Counted from the stretch's first letter, positions 49,968 to 58,541 are shown. The stretch: 64,000 bases of DNA from Streptomyces sp. CB02009 (GCF_001905825.1 NZ_LIVV01000005.1:388594-452593); one strand, 5' to 3'. Made by a program: numbers and translations. The notes: generated by a model not told the origin, from the letters alone.

Positions 49968-50579
49968 ATGGCAGGAAACAACTCGGCCGAGATCCGCGTC
50001 GCCGGCACCGGCAAGCTCTACGTGGCCGACGCCGGTACCTCCGCCCCGGCCACGTTCGGCACCGACTCCGCCGCCGACTGGACCGGCGCGGGCTGGAAGG
50101 ACCTCGGCTTCACCTCCGGCGACGGCGTCACCTTCTCGAAGAAGGACAAGCTGGAGGCCATCGACTCGTGGCAGTCGGTCTCCCCGGTCCACTACATCTA
50201 CTCGAGCCGTGACCTCTCGCTGAAGTTCTCGCTGCTCCAGTTCAACGAGGACACCCTGCCCTTCTTCATGGGCGGGGACGCCGTCAAGGCGGAGCCGACG
50301 CCGGCCGTCGACACCTACCGCTACGAGATCGCCGAGCGTCCGTTCGCCGACGTGCGCGCCCTCGGCCTGGAGTTCACCGACGTCAAGGCCGGTGGCACGA
50401 CCGCGGTGAAGTACCGCTTCATCATCCCGCGCGGCCAGGTCACGGCCACCGACGACATCAAGCTGGCCCGCAAGGCGGCGTCGCAGCTGGGCGTCACCTT
50501 CTCCGCCATGTCGAAGGGCGACGGCAAGCCGCTGGCGACCTTCCTCATGAAGGACAGCCAGTACGGCGCGGCGGTCTGA
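49968..50579 (+). CDS. Major tail protein (tail tube subunit)
   Basis: 203 residues, ATG preceded by AAGGAGAA. The N-terminus has GTGKLYVADAGTSAPATF and the core GWKDLGFTSGDGVTFSKK, which recur in actinophage major tail proteins that form the tube. It precedes the frameshifted chaperone gene, as in siphophages. Flanking hairpins may protect or isolate its message, in keeping with the need for many copies per particle. Confidence 0.85.
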   Translation: MAGNNSAEIRVAGTGKLYVADAGTSAPATFGTDSAADWTGAGWKDLGFTSGDGVTFSKKDKLEAIDSWQSVSPVHYIYSSRDLSLKFSLLQFNEDTLPFFMGGDAVKAEPTPAVDTYRYEIAERPFADVRALGLEFTDVKAGGTTAVKYRFIIPRGQVTATDDIKLARKAASQLGVTFSAMSKGDGKPLATFLMKDSQYGAAV

Positions 50580-50593
50580 TCCCCTCCCCACCC

Positions 50594-50624
50594 GGGGCGG
50601 GACGGCGCACCGCCGTCCCGCCCC
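50594..50624 (+). terminator. Hairpin after the major tail gene
   Basis: GGGGCGGGACGGCG (50594-50607) pairs perfectly over 14 bp with 50611-50624, loop CAC, between the major tail and chaperone genes. Confidence 0.75.
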
Positions 50625-50676
50625 GCCCCTCCCTCTCTCGACCGTCCTTCACCCGACACAAGGAGTACGCATCCCC

Positions 50677-50967
50677 ATGGCCCGTTTCGACGTCAACGCC
50701 GCCCGCGCACAGCGACAGGAGGCCCATGGCCGCGCCTGGTCCTTCGAGCTGGACGGCGAGAGCTACACCCTTCCGACCGAACTGAGCCGGGCGACGGCCA
50801 AGGCGCTGCGCACGCTCGACGACAACGACGTGGACGGCCTGCTCGCGCTCCTGATGGGTGAGGAGCAGTTCGCCCGCTTCGAGCAGCACGACATCACGAT
50901 GCAGGACGTCGCCGCGATCCTGGAGGCCTACGGCAAGGAGACCGGGCTCGGCCTGGGGGAAGACTGA
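50677..50967 (+). CDS. Tail assembly chaperone, short form (gpG-like)
   Basis: 96 residues. A helical protein (AKALRTLDDNDVDGLLALLM, VAAILEAYGKETGLG) of the size and position of lambda gpG. Chaperones of this type hold the tape measure soluble during tail assembly and are not part of the mature particle. The last four codons carry the slippery run that allows the longer product. Confidence 0.82.
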   Translation: MARFDVNAARAQRQEAHGRAWSFELDGESYTLPTELSRATAKALRTLDDNDVDGLLALLMGEEQFARFEQHDITMQDVAAILEAYGKETGLGLGED

Positions 50968-51407
50968 GCCTCGTCGAGTTCGTCGACGAACACGCCGAGG
51001 CCCTTGAGGCGGACCTGCTCCGCCACTACTCCGCCGACCTGCTCGACTGGCACCGGGGCGAACTGTCCAGCCGTCGCCTGATGGTCATGGTCAAGCACCT
51101 GCCGCGGGACAGCGCCCTCCAGCGCGAGCTCCACGGCGAGGCCGCCGAGTGGTCGGTCACCGACCACCTGCTGGCGGCCACGGTGGACCATCTGGCCGTC
51201 TCCAACTGGATGTTCATGTGCGTCAACAGCGGCGAGGACGGCGACCAGCCCGATCCGCCGACGCCCGTCCCCCGTCCGGGCGGCCCCGACCAGGACGAGG
51301 ACCACGACGGAGCCGACGGCACGGGCACCGACGAACACGGGCGGAGCGCGCGTGCCGAGGAGAGCGCGGCAGTGTCTCCCCACGCCCTCGCCCGGTTCTT
51401 CGGGTGA
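50677..51407 (+). CDS. Tail assembly chaperone, -1 frameshift product (gpGT-like)
   Basis: Joined reading frame 50677-50961 plus 50961-51407, 243 residues. The second frame (from RLSLVEFVDE) has no credible start codon or ribosome-binding site near its beginning, starts before the first stop, and runs to an acidic Asp/Pro-rich tail ending HALARFFG. Phage G/T genes between the major tail and tape measure genes use the same -1 arrangement. It should bind the tape measure through its extension. Confidence 0.78.
50955..50989 (+). other. Programmed -1 frameshift signal
   Basis: Slippery run GGGGGAA at 50955-50961 (codons GGG GAA), then after 9 bases a stem-loop: TCGTCGA (50971-50977), loop GTTCG, TCGACGA (50983-50989). 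The zero-frame stop TGA is at 50965-50967. Spacing fits known G/GT signals. Confidence 0.72.
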
Positions 51408-51434
51408 CCCCGCGGCCCCCGGAGGCCGTTCCCG

Positions 51435-52208
51435 TCAGGGAGCGGACTCCGGGGGCGCTTCCCGTGCTCGCTCGGCGGAGAGCTCCTTCTCCAGGGCCTT
51501 GGCCCGCTCGGACAACGACCCCCTGCGCCCCCTGCCGGGACGCGTGTCGGCGTCGTTCGCCTCGTTGGCGTCGTGGTCGCGCCGGTCGGCGTTCGGGCCG
51601 TTCTGTACGGGGACCCCGGCGAGCGGCGGCACGATCGGGCGCCCGCCCTTGCCGCGTACGACCTTCCGCACCGGCTGGGCGCTCCTGCGGGTACGGCTCT
51701 CCTGGGCGGTCACGAGGACGTCGGGGTCCGCACCCGGTTCGGGGCCCGAGGCGTGCTCGGGTTCCGGCTCGGGCCGCTGTTCGAACAGTTCGCGCTCCCT
51801 GCGGACGCGCTCCTCGGCCTCGACCACGGCGGCGGGCGGTTCGAGGAGCCGGGCGAAGGGCAGTGCGATGACCCGGGCGCCGTCCTGCCCGCTGTCGATC
51901 CGGCGATCGGGCCGGCGGATCCCCCGCGCGTCGCCCTGGCCCTGGGTGTAGGCGTCGGCGACGCGCTTCTCGTACTCCCGCCGGATACGCGGGAGTTCGT
52001 CCGACACGGCCTCGGCCCAGCCCGCGGTGAACGCGGCCGTCTCGCGGCGGTCGACCTCGGTCCGGGGGATCACGACGAGGTCCTCGGTGGCGTAGCCGTG
52101 GACCAGGACGAGCTCGGAGAGGCGTGCGAAGAGGTGGGGCAGATCAGGATGGGACGCGAGCCAGTCGACGACTCGCTCGCGCCGGTTGACACCCGGCTCC
52201 GTTTCCAT
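51435..52208 (-). CDS. Unknown protein, inverted within the tail operon
   Basis: 257 residues, no recognised family. The N-terminal ~100 residues are helical and include VDRRETAAFTAGWAEAVSDE, a motif shared with the divergent gene at 52511. The C-terminal half is charged and low in complexity (Glu/Pro, then Arg/Asp/Asn) and probably disordered. It is the only minus-strand gene inside the module, placed between the chaperone and tape measure genes, and diverges from 52511 across the SOS-like box. A regulator or DNA-binding adaptor is possible but unproven. Confidence 0.7.
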   Translation of the reverse strand: METEPGVNRRERVVDWLASHPDLPHLFARLSELVLVHGYATEDLVVIPRTEVDRRETAAFTAGWAEAVSDELPRIRREYEKRVADAYTQGQGDARGIRRPDRRIDSGQDGARVIALPFARLLEPPAAVVEAEERVRRERELFEQRPEPEPEHASGPEPGADPDVLVTAQESRTRRSAQPVRKVVRGKGGRPIVPPLAGVPVQNGPNADRRDHDANEANDADTRPGRGRRGSLSERAKALEKELSAERAREAPPESAP

Positions 52209-52394
52209 GCGTCAGTACTGCCTTCCAGCCCCCTGGGGTCCCCGCGCGCCCCTCGCGCCCCCCGCGCCCCGAGGTGGTCCGGTCCGGAGAGCGCCTTCCA
52301 GGTTACCCGGTCGAACGGAAGTACCTTCAGCCGCCAACCCGTACGGGAACTTGACGAGAAGACGCACCGTCAGACGTTTCCCGCTCGACAAACA

Positions 52395-52410
52395 CCGAAC
52401 GAATGTTCCA
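52395..52410. promoter_or_regulatory. SOS (LexA) box-like site
   Basis: CCGAACGAATGTTCCA matches the actinobacterial LexA pattern TCGAACnnnnGTTCGA at 10 of 12 fixed positions. A further GTTCGAAC palindrome is at 52429-52436. The site lies in the 302-bp gap (52209-52510) between divergent genes; the rest of the gap shows no gene. Confidence 0.55.
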
Positions 52411-52510
52411 CACTCTGTTCGCACAAGAGTTCGAACAACGTGGTGCCCCCGCTCCTCACTCCGCGGCGCCGCCACACACGCACGGGCAAGCAACCGGAAG
52501 GCAGGCGTCC

Positions 52511-52723
52511 ATGACCCAGCAGGCCGAGGCATCGCGACCGCAGATCCCTCTCCAGGACCGCCTCCGCCAGCTCCTCGACGGACCCGCCGCCCTCGACAAG
52601 AGAGCGTTGCTCGGCAGCCTGTACGCCGAGGTCTCCCGCTGCGAGACCCGCGCGTACGCGGCCGGCTGGAACGACGCGCTCGCGACGGCGCGACGCGACC
52701 CCCGCCGCGGCGAGGACGCCTAG
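52511..52723 (+). CDS. Small 70-residue protein sharing a motif with the gene at 51435
   Basis: Helical protein with VSRCETRAYAAGWNDALATA, which aligns to the inverted neighbour with nine identities in twenty positions including ET, AGW and A. The first 35 residues (LQDRLRQLLDGP...) form an amphipathic helix. Function is unknown. It is followed by a strong terminator, so it forms a one-gene transcript downstream of the SOS-like box. Confidence 0.7.
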   Translation: MTQQAEASRPQIPLQDRLRQLLDGPAALDKRALLGSLYAEVSRCETRAYAAGWNDALATARRDPRRGEDA

Positions 52724-52749
52724 CCGCCGCCCGCCGCCCCCACTCGAAC

Positions 52750-52777
52750 AAGCCCCTGCCGGCATCGGCAGGGGCTT
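52750..52777 (+). terminator. Intrinsic terminator
   Basis: AAGCCCCTGCC pairs perfectly with GGCAGGGGCTT around GGCATC, followed by a T run, 27 bases after the 70-residue gene. Confidence 0.88.
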
Positions 52778-52815
52778 TTCGGCGCTCGGCCGTCCCGGCC
52801 GGAAGCGGAGTAATC

Positions 52816-53829
52816 ATGACGAAAACACCCGATGATCTCTCCACCGAGATCACCGCCCTCAAGACCTACCTCACCAAGTCGGACGCCAGCCCGCTGATCA
52901 CGGAGCAATACCTCCAGAAGCAGCTCCCGGAGCAGTGGACCGAACGCTTCAAGTCGATGTACGACGAGCTCACCAAGGCGAAGAAGTCCGAGTTCCTCGA
53001 AGCCATGGGTCTCGACGGATTCGGCGCCGCCCTCGAGAAGTTCTACGAGAACCGGGAGAACCCGGACAACAAGTGGGGCTACTACCTCGCCTCGGCCGTC
53101 GTGGGCCTGATGCTCCCCGCCATCGGCCTCATCCTCGCCGCCTGGGTCATCAAGATCCAGCGCGACATCCAGCAGCTGCCGGCCCGGCTGATGGGCAACC
53201 CCAACGGCCGGGTCCTCGCCACCTCCGACACCGGCCGCGGCATCCGCCTCCAGGACCGGACCGCCGTCGAGGACCGGGAGGGGGCCGCCGCCGGCGGACT
53301 GGCCTCGCTCCCGCAGAACGCGAACTTCGACGCCCTGCGCGCCCAGCTGGAGGGGATCAACCCTCCCCTGAAGGAGTTCAACACCCAGGCCGGCCCGTTC
53401 ACGACGAAGTTCAAGGACCTGCCGAAGGCCTCCGCGATGGTCAAGGCGGCAGACGCCGTCGGAAGGATCAACACGGCCGTCAAGGAAGCCGACCCCGCCA
53501 AGATCGAGACGGTCGCCAAGGCGATCGACGCGCTCGTCAAGGCCGTGAAGGACTACGACCCCAAGAAGGTCCCGGACCCTAAGAAGCTCGAAAAGCTCAA
53601 CTCGGCCATGGTCGACGCCAACCCCACGCAGATCCAGGCGATGGCCAAGGCGACCGGGAAGCTGGCCAGCGCGCAGCGGCACTTCGATCCGAAGAAGCTC
53701 CCGAAGGCCCGCGGTCTGGAGTCGTCCGCCAGGGCGGCCGAACGGCTCGCCCGCGCCGGCGGCGACGTGGCCTCCGCGTTCAACACCCTCAAGGTCAAGG
53801 CCCAGGAGGCCGCTCAGGCCATGGCCTGA
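52816..53829 (+). CDS. Tape-measure-associated membrane/coiled-coil protein
   Basis: 337 residues, ATG with GGAAGCGGAG upstream. N-terminal helical region, then one hydrophobic segment (about 95-118, SAVVGLMLPAIGLILAAWVI), then long Ala/Lys/Asp-rich helices with loosely repeated units (KAADAVGRINTAVKEADPAK). The composition and place before two tape-measure-like genes suggest part of a split tape measure or its membrane-active portion. No enzyme motif seen. Confidence 0.6.
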   Translation: MTKTPDDLSTEITALKTYLTKSDASPLITEQYLQKQLPEQWTERFKSMYDELTKAKKSEFLEAMGLDGFGAALEKFYENRENPDNKWGYYLASAVVGLMLPAIGLILAAWVIKIQRDIQQLPARLMGNPNGRVLATSDTGRGIRLQDRTAVEDREGAAAGGLASLPQNANFDALRAQLEGINPPLKEFNTQAGPFTTKFKDLPKASAMVKAADAVGRINTAVKEADPAKIETVAKAIDALVKAVKDYDPKKVPDPKKLEKLNSAMVDANPTQIQAMAKATGKLASAQRHFDPKKLPKARGLESSARAAERLARAGGDVASAFNTLKVKAQEAAQAMA

Positions 53830-53858
53830 GCCCCACCCACCCCGAAAGGAGGTAACTC

Positions 53859-55058
53859 ATGGCTTTCACCAGCTCCCTCAAGAAGTCGTCCGACTCCCTG
53901 CGCAACCTCAAGACCCAGGCCACCGGCGCCGCCACCGCCGTCAAGAAGGTCGGCGACGCGGGCAACTCGGCGAACGGTCAGCTCAAGAACCTCAAGACCG
54001 GCGCCCAGGGCTCCAGCACCCAGCTCAAGAACCTCAAGACCGCCTCGGACCAGGCCGAGAAGTCGATGACCAAGGCCGGCCGGACCGCCGAGACGGCCGG
54101 CACCAAGCTCGGCAAGTACGAGTCCGGCGCCGGCAAGGCCGCCAAGGGCCAGGACAAGCTCAACAAGTCCATGAAGGGCAATCTCCTCGCCCGCCTGATC
54201 GAACTCTTCATGCCTCTCATCGAGAAGATCGTCGCCATGGCGATGCAGTCGAAGACGATGCAGAAGGTCCTGAAGAAGGCCTTCGACGCCGTGAAGACCG
54301 TGATCAGCGCGGTCATGAAGGCCATCGGCCCGATCATGAAGAAGGCCGGGCAGCTGATCAAGACGGTCTGGAACGGCATCAAGACGGCGATCTCCACCGT
54401 CGTCAAGGCCGTCGCCACCGTCATCAAGACCTACGTGACGATCTGGAAGACGGTCATCACCACGGTCATGAAGGCGATCAAGACGGTTGTCGGCAGCGTC
54501 TGGAACGGCATCAAGGCCGTCATCACCCCGGTGGTGAACTGGATCAAGAGCGCCATCCCGAACGCCTTCAGCGCCGTCAAGGACAAGATGTCCTCCATCT
54601 GGAACGGCCTCAAGGACATCGCGTCCCGCGCCTTCGAGGGCATCAAGAGCGGCGTCTCCGGCCCGATCAACGCCGTCATCGGCCTGATCAACCGGATGAT
54701 CAGGGCCGTCAACGGCGTCAAGGTCAGCGTCCCCGGCTGGGTCCCGGTCGTCGGCGGCAAGACCTTCGGCGTCAACATCCCCACCATCCCCATGCTCGCC
54801 ACCGGCGGTGTCGTCATGCCCCGCAGCGGCGGTGTGCCGGCGATCCTCGCCGAGGCCGGCGAGGCCGAGGCCGTCCTGCCGCTGTCCAAGCTGGACCGGC
54901 TGCTCGCCCTCACCGCCCGGCGCGCCCGCATGAGCGCGCAGCTCGGGGGCGGCAACGGCGGCGCCGGGCTGCACATCGAGCACTACCACGCGGCCCGCAC
55001 CAGTGACCCGCAGTCCACGGCGGACGCGCTGATGTACCTGGCGAAGGCGCGCGGATGA
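53859..55058 (+). CDS. Tape measure-like protein 1
   Basis: 399 residues with a perfect ribosome-binding site (AAAGGAGG). N-terminal Lys/Ala/Gly/Ser-rich helices, a hydrophobic middle (LLARLIELFMPLIEKIVAMA) and repeated amphipathic SVWNGIKAVI-type segments, typical of phage tape measures. The end has the conserved tape-measure motif MLATGGVVMPRSGG...AEAGEAEAVLPLSKL. It is short for a single tape measure. Its stop overlaps the start of the next gene (ATGA). Confidence 0.78.
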   Translation: MAFTSSLKKSSDSLRNLKTQATGAATAVKKVGDAGNSANGQLKNLKTGAQGSSTQLKNLKTASDQAEKSMTKAGRTAETAGTKLGKYESGAGKAAKGQDKLNKSMKGNLLARLIELFMPLIEKIVAMAMQSKTMQKVLKKAFDAVKTVISAVMKAIGPIMKKAGQLIKTVWNGIKTAISTVVKAVATVIKTYVTIWKTVITTVMKAIKTVVGSVWNGIKAVITPVVNWIKSAIPNAFSAVKDKMSSIWNGLKDIASRAFEGIKSGVSGPINAVIGLINRMIRAVNGVKVSVPGWVPVVGGKTFGVNIPTIPMLATGGVVMPRSGGVPAILAEAGEAEAVLPLSKLDRLLALTARRARMSAQLGGGNGGAGLHIEHYHAARTSDPQSTADALMYLAKARG

Positions 55059-56305
55059 GTGCCGTCGCGGCCTTCCCGAACCCGTTCGCCGGCGGTGTCC
55101 TGCCGGCGATGAGCGCTCTCAGGAGCGGTCTCGGTCAGGCGGGCGACGGACTGAAGCGGCTCAGGGACGACGCCCTGCGCACGGCCGGCGGCATGGACCG
55201 GTTCGCCGCCGCCCTGCGCACCGCCGGCACCTCCGTACGCGGCCTCGGCACCGGTTCGTCCGGCGCCGCGGACTCCGTCCGGCGCATCCAGCGCTCCAAG
55301 GCCGCCACCGGCGTGGGGAAGATCGGCACCGCGGCGGGCAGGGCGAGAACGGCCACCGGGAGGCTCGGCCCCGCGGTCGGCGGCGTCCTCGCCCTCCTCC
55401 TCCCGCTGCTGCCCGTCGCCGATGTCGTCACCCGGCTGATGGACACCTACGGCACCGTCATGACCGTCGCCTCCGTCGCCATGACCGGCGTCAACCTCGC
55501 CATGCGGGCCAACCCGATCGGCTTCCTCGCCGGCATCCTCGTACCGGTCGCCGCCTGGCTCATCGAGTACGCGATGCAGAGCGAGACCGGCCAGAAGATC
55601 ATGCGGCAGGTGTTCCAGGCCGCGCTGAAGGGCTTCCAGTCGGTCTGGACGTTCCTGCAGCCGGTCCTCAAGCTCATCGGGCAGGCCGTCGGAACGTACG
55701 CCAAGGGGTACCTGGCCCTGTTCACGGGCGCCCTGAAGATCGTCGGCTCCGGCATCAGCGGCATCAGCAGGGTCCGCACCACCGTCACCTCGGCCTCGAA
55801 CGCCCTGCGCGGCATCGCCTCGCGCACGATGGGCGGGATCAAGAACGCCGTCAAGCCGGTGCTCTCCTTCGTCACCGACAAGATCCCGGGCTTCTTCCGG
55901 CACGCGAAGGACGCCGTGGCCAGGGCGCTGCGGGGCATGGGCGAGCTGATCAAGGGCGCGCTGAGCGCCGTGCTCGGCGTCGTCAAGGGCCCGATCAACG
56001 GCCTGATCGCCTTCGCCAACTGGATCATCGACGGGCTCAACAAGCTGAGCGTGAACATCCTCGGCAAGAAGTTCGGCGTCGACATCGACAAGATCCCGAT
56101 GCTCGCCGAGGGCGGTGTCGTCTTCCCCGGCGCCGACAGCGCGCCGCGCATCGACCCGCTCACCGTGCTGGAGAACCGGCGCGTCCCGGCCCTCACCGAG
56201 ACTCCCCGGCAGCCCCACCGCATCGCGGAGTTCCACGAGGAGCCCGGCGCCGGCCCGCGGTCGACCGCCGAGGACCTGCTCTTCCTCGCCGGCGCCCACG
56301 GCTGA
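55055..56305 (+). CDS. Tape measure-like protein 2 (paralogue)
   Basis: 416 residues, translationally coupled to the previous gene. Helical N-terminus, a hydrophobic core with MRANPIGFLAGILVPVAAWL (the NPIG motif common in tape measures), then helices similar to those of protein 1, and the matching end IDKIPMLAEGGVVFPG with RSTAEDLLFLAGAHG (compare QSTADALMYLAKARG). A diverged tandem duplicate; the acidic-glycine part of the terminal motif is replaced. Confidence 0.75.
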   Translation: MSAVAAFPNPFAGGVLPAMSALRSGLGQAGDGLKRLRDDALRTAGGMDRFAAALRTAGTSVRGLGTGSSGAADSVRRIQRSKAATGVGKIGTAAGRARTATGRLGPAVGGVLALLLPLLPVADVVTRLMDTYGTVMTVASVAMTGVNLAMRANPIGFLAGILVPVAAWLIEYAMQSETGQKIMRQVFQAALKGFQSVWTFLQPVLKLIGQAVGTYAKGYLALFTGALKIVGSGISGISRVRTTVTSASNALRGIASRTMGGIKNAVKPVLSFVTDKIPGFFRHAKDAVARALRGMGELIKGALSAVLGVVKGPINGLIAFANWIIDGLNKLSVNILGKKFGVDIDKIPMLAEGGVVFPGADSAPRIDPLTVLENRRVPALTETPRQPHRIAEFHEEPGAGPRSTAEDLLFLAGAHG

Positions 56306-56360
56306 GGCCCCCGCCCAGCCCTCTCACCCGACAGCCCCTCAGAAGTGAGGTGACGGCCCC

Positions 56361-57293
56361 ATGGCCGAGACCACAACCACATACGCCGGAAGCAGCCTCA
56401 CCGCCGACCACGCGCCCGGCTCACTGATCACCCAGGACGGGCAGATCCAGTGGGCCGGGCTTCTCATCGGCCCCGGCACCCCCTTCAACGTCGACCGGTC
56501 CGGACTCCAGGGCTGGGAGGACCTGCCCGAGTACGACTCCTCCGACGCCGACCGGCCCACCTCGCACGGCGCCTGGCCCGGCTCCCGCTACGCCAAGCCG
56601 CGCAAGATCAGCGGCACGATCGTGCTGATGCCGGAGTGGAGCCAGACCGGCGAGGCCGTCCGCGCACTGCGCCAGGCGCTCGCCCTGCTCGACGAGGAGC
56701 GCTGGCTCACCGTCCGGCTGCACGGCGAACTCCTCGCCGTACGCGCCCGGATCGCCCAGCGCGTGGTCCCCGCGGACCAGGGCTTCGCCACCCAGGGCAG
56801 CTCGAAGATGTCGATCCAGTGGCTGGCCGCCGACCCGCGCCGCTACGCCGTCAACGAGCAGTCCTCCTCCACCACCCCGCCGCAGCCGGAGACCGGACTG
56901 AACTGGCTGCCGAACGGTCTCACCTGGCCGCTCAACTGGGGCCAGGCCAAGTCCACCGGTGACGCCGTCGCCGAGAACACCGGCTCCGCCGCCACCCACC
57001 CGGTGATCGTCTTCCGCGGCCCCTGCTCGATGCCGACCGTCACCGAGCGGGTCAGCACGCGCCGGCTGCGGTACGCGATCGACCTGGCCGCCGGTGACGA
57101 GCTCGTCGTCGACACCGCCAACGGCACGGTGATGCTCAACAACACGGCCTCCCGCCGCCACACCGCGATGGCCGACTCCAGCCCGGAGGAGCTGTTCCTC
57201 CTCGAACCGGGCCGCACGGAGCTGTCGTTCCGGCCCGACGCCTCGACGCCGGAGGCCCTGATGACGATCCGCTGGCGCAGCGCCGAGTGGTGA
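56361..57293 (+). CDS. Distal tail protein (Dit-like)
   Basis: 310 residues. The N-terminal domain has the pattern of siphophage distal tail proteins: GPGTPFNVDRSGLQGWEDLP, then KISGTIVLMPEWSQTGEAVR and LGxW-type strands. The second half carries a beta-sandwich-like region (PVIVFRGPCSMPTVTERVST). Dit forms the hub ring linking the tube to fibres. Located between the tape measures and the fibres, as expected. Confidence 0.83.
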   Translation: MAETTTTYAGSSLTADHAPGSLITQDGQIQWAGLLIGPGTPFNVDRSGLQGWEDLPEYDSSDADRPTSHGAWPGSRYAKPRKISGTIVLMPEWSQTGEAVRALRQALALLDEERWLTVRLHGELLAVRARIAQRVVPADQGFATQGSSKMSIQWLAADPRRYAVNEQSSSTTPPQPETGLNWLPNGLTWPLNWGQAKSTGDAVAENTGSAATHPVIVFRGPCSMPTVTERVSTRRLRYAIDLAAGDELVVDTANGTVMLNNTASRRHTAMADSSPEELFLLEPGRTELSFRPDASTPEALMTIRWRSAEW

Positions 57294-57347
57294 CCACGGC
57301 CGCCTCCTCCTCCCCGCAGACCGCTCCGTACAGAAAGAGGTGAACCC

Positions 57348-58541
57348 ATGACCGTACGGGCCGCCTGGCTGCATCCGACCGGCCAGACCCGCGAGGACAC
57401 CCGGATCGCGCTGTCCGCGCTCCTCACCCCGAACGGGCAGAGCGCCGCGGAGACCCCGCTGCGCTCGCGCCCCGGCATCGTGCCCGGCGGCCTGGTGCTG
57501 ACCGGCACGTCGGCGATGGAGTGCTCCGTCGGCACCGGCCGGGCCGTCGTCCAGGGCAGCGACACCGCCCAGGGCGCGTACATGATCGCGGTGACCTCCC
57601 CCGAGACCCTGACCATCGCGGACGGCGATCCGCAGTACGGCCGGATCGACCTGATCGAACTGGCCGTCCTCGACGACGCGTACGACCGCAGCGGCGCCAC
57701 CGGGGCCGTGATCCGGCTGGTCAAGGGCACCCCCGCGGCCACCCCGGCCGTTCCCCTCTCGGGCCCCGGCAGCGCCTTCCCGCTCTACACCGTCTCGGTG
57801 CCGGCCGGCACTTCGGCCGGCACCGGCGGCGTCAAGTGGACCACCGCGGGCGTCGTCACCACCCTGCACTACCCGATGACCGCGCTCGGCGGCATCATCC
57901 CGACCAGCGGCTTCAAGGGCGCCTACGTCGGCCAGTACCGGGACGTCGCCGGCCTGCTCCAGCGCTGGGACGGCACCGCCTGGGTCTCGTACGCGAAGCC
58001 GATCGGCGGCATCGCCCCGCACGGGACGATGACGACCGGCGCGTACACCGGCCAGTACCGCGACAACGCCGGTGTCCTGCAGCGCTGGGACGGTGCGGCC
58101 TGGCAGTACGCGGAGGGCAGGGCGGCGGTCCTGTTCAGCGTCTCGCAGACGTCGATGCAGAGCGTGCCGGCCGGCACCTGGACGCCGATCACCCTGCAGA
58201 ACGTCGACATCGACGACTTCACCGGCTGGAACGGCACCGACAGCTTCGTCGTACCGCGCACCGGCTGGTGGCGGGTCTCCGGCCACGTCGCCTGGAACGG
58301 CGACTCCGCCACCGGCGTGCGCGGCGCCCGCATCCACCTCGGCGGCGTCGGCGTACCCCGGATGACCTGGCTGGGCCCGGCGTCCACCGGCGCCGTCACC
58401 GTCGGCGGCCAGGGCCTGGTCAAGCTCACCGCGGGCAACGTCCTGCAGCTCGCCGGCTACCACAACCACACGGCCGCCGTCCGGACCCTCGGCGGCTCGG
58501 GCTACTACAGCAACCTGTCCGCCCAGTGGATCAGGTCCTGA
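57348..58541 (+). CDS. Tail fibre / receptor-binding protein 1
   Basis: 397 residues. The ~180-residue N-terminal domain (LHPTGQTREDTRIALSALL, IADGDPQYGRIDLIELAV) is shared with the next two genes. Two repeats GQYRDxAGxLQRWDGxAW follow. The C-terminal ~130 residues are unique and look like a C1q/TNF-type jelly roll (PAGTWTPITLQNVDIDDFTG, GWWRVSGHVAWNG), a common receptor-binding tip. Confidence 0.8.
   Translation: MTVRAAWLHPTGQTREDTRIALSALLTPNGQSAAETPLRSRPGIVPGGLVLTGTSAMECSVGTGRAVVQGSDTAQGAYMIAVTSPETLTIADGDPQYGRIDLIELAVLDDAYDRSGATGAVIRLVKGTPAATPAVPLSGPGSAFPLYTVSVPAGTSAGTGGVKWTTAGVVTTLHYPMTALGGIIPTSGFKGAYVGQYRDVAGLLQRWDGTAWVSYAKPIGGIAPHGTMTTGAYTGQYRDNAGVLQRWDGAAWQYAEGRAAVLFSVSQTSMQSVPAGTWTPITLQNVDIDDFTGWNGTDSFVVPRTGWWRVSGHVAWNGDSATGVRGARIHLGGVGVPRMTWLGPASTGAVTVGGQGLVKLTAGNVLQLAGYHNHTAAVRTLGGSGYYSNLSAQWIRS

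Noticed and set aside
51081-51407. Independent gene starting at an internal ATG/GTG in the second chaperone frame
   Set aside because: The frame is open back to before the first stop at 50965, has no ribosome-binding site at the internal start, and is preceded by a slippery run and stem-loop; a -1 fusion explains it better.
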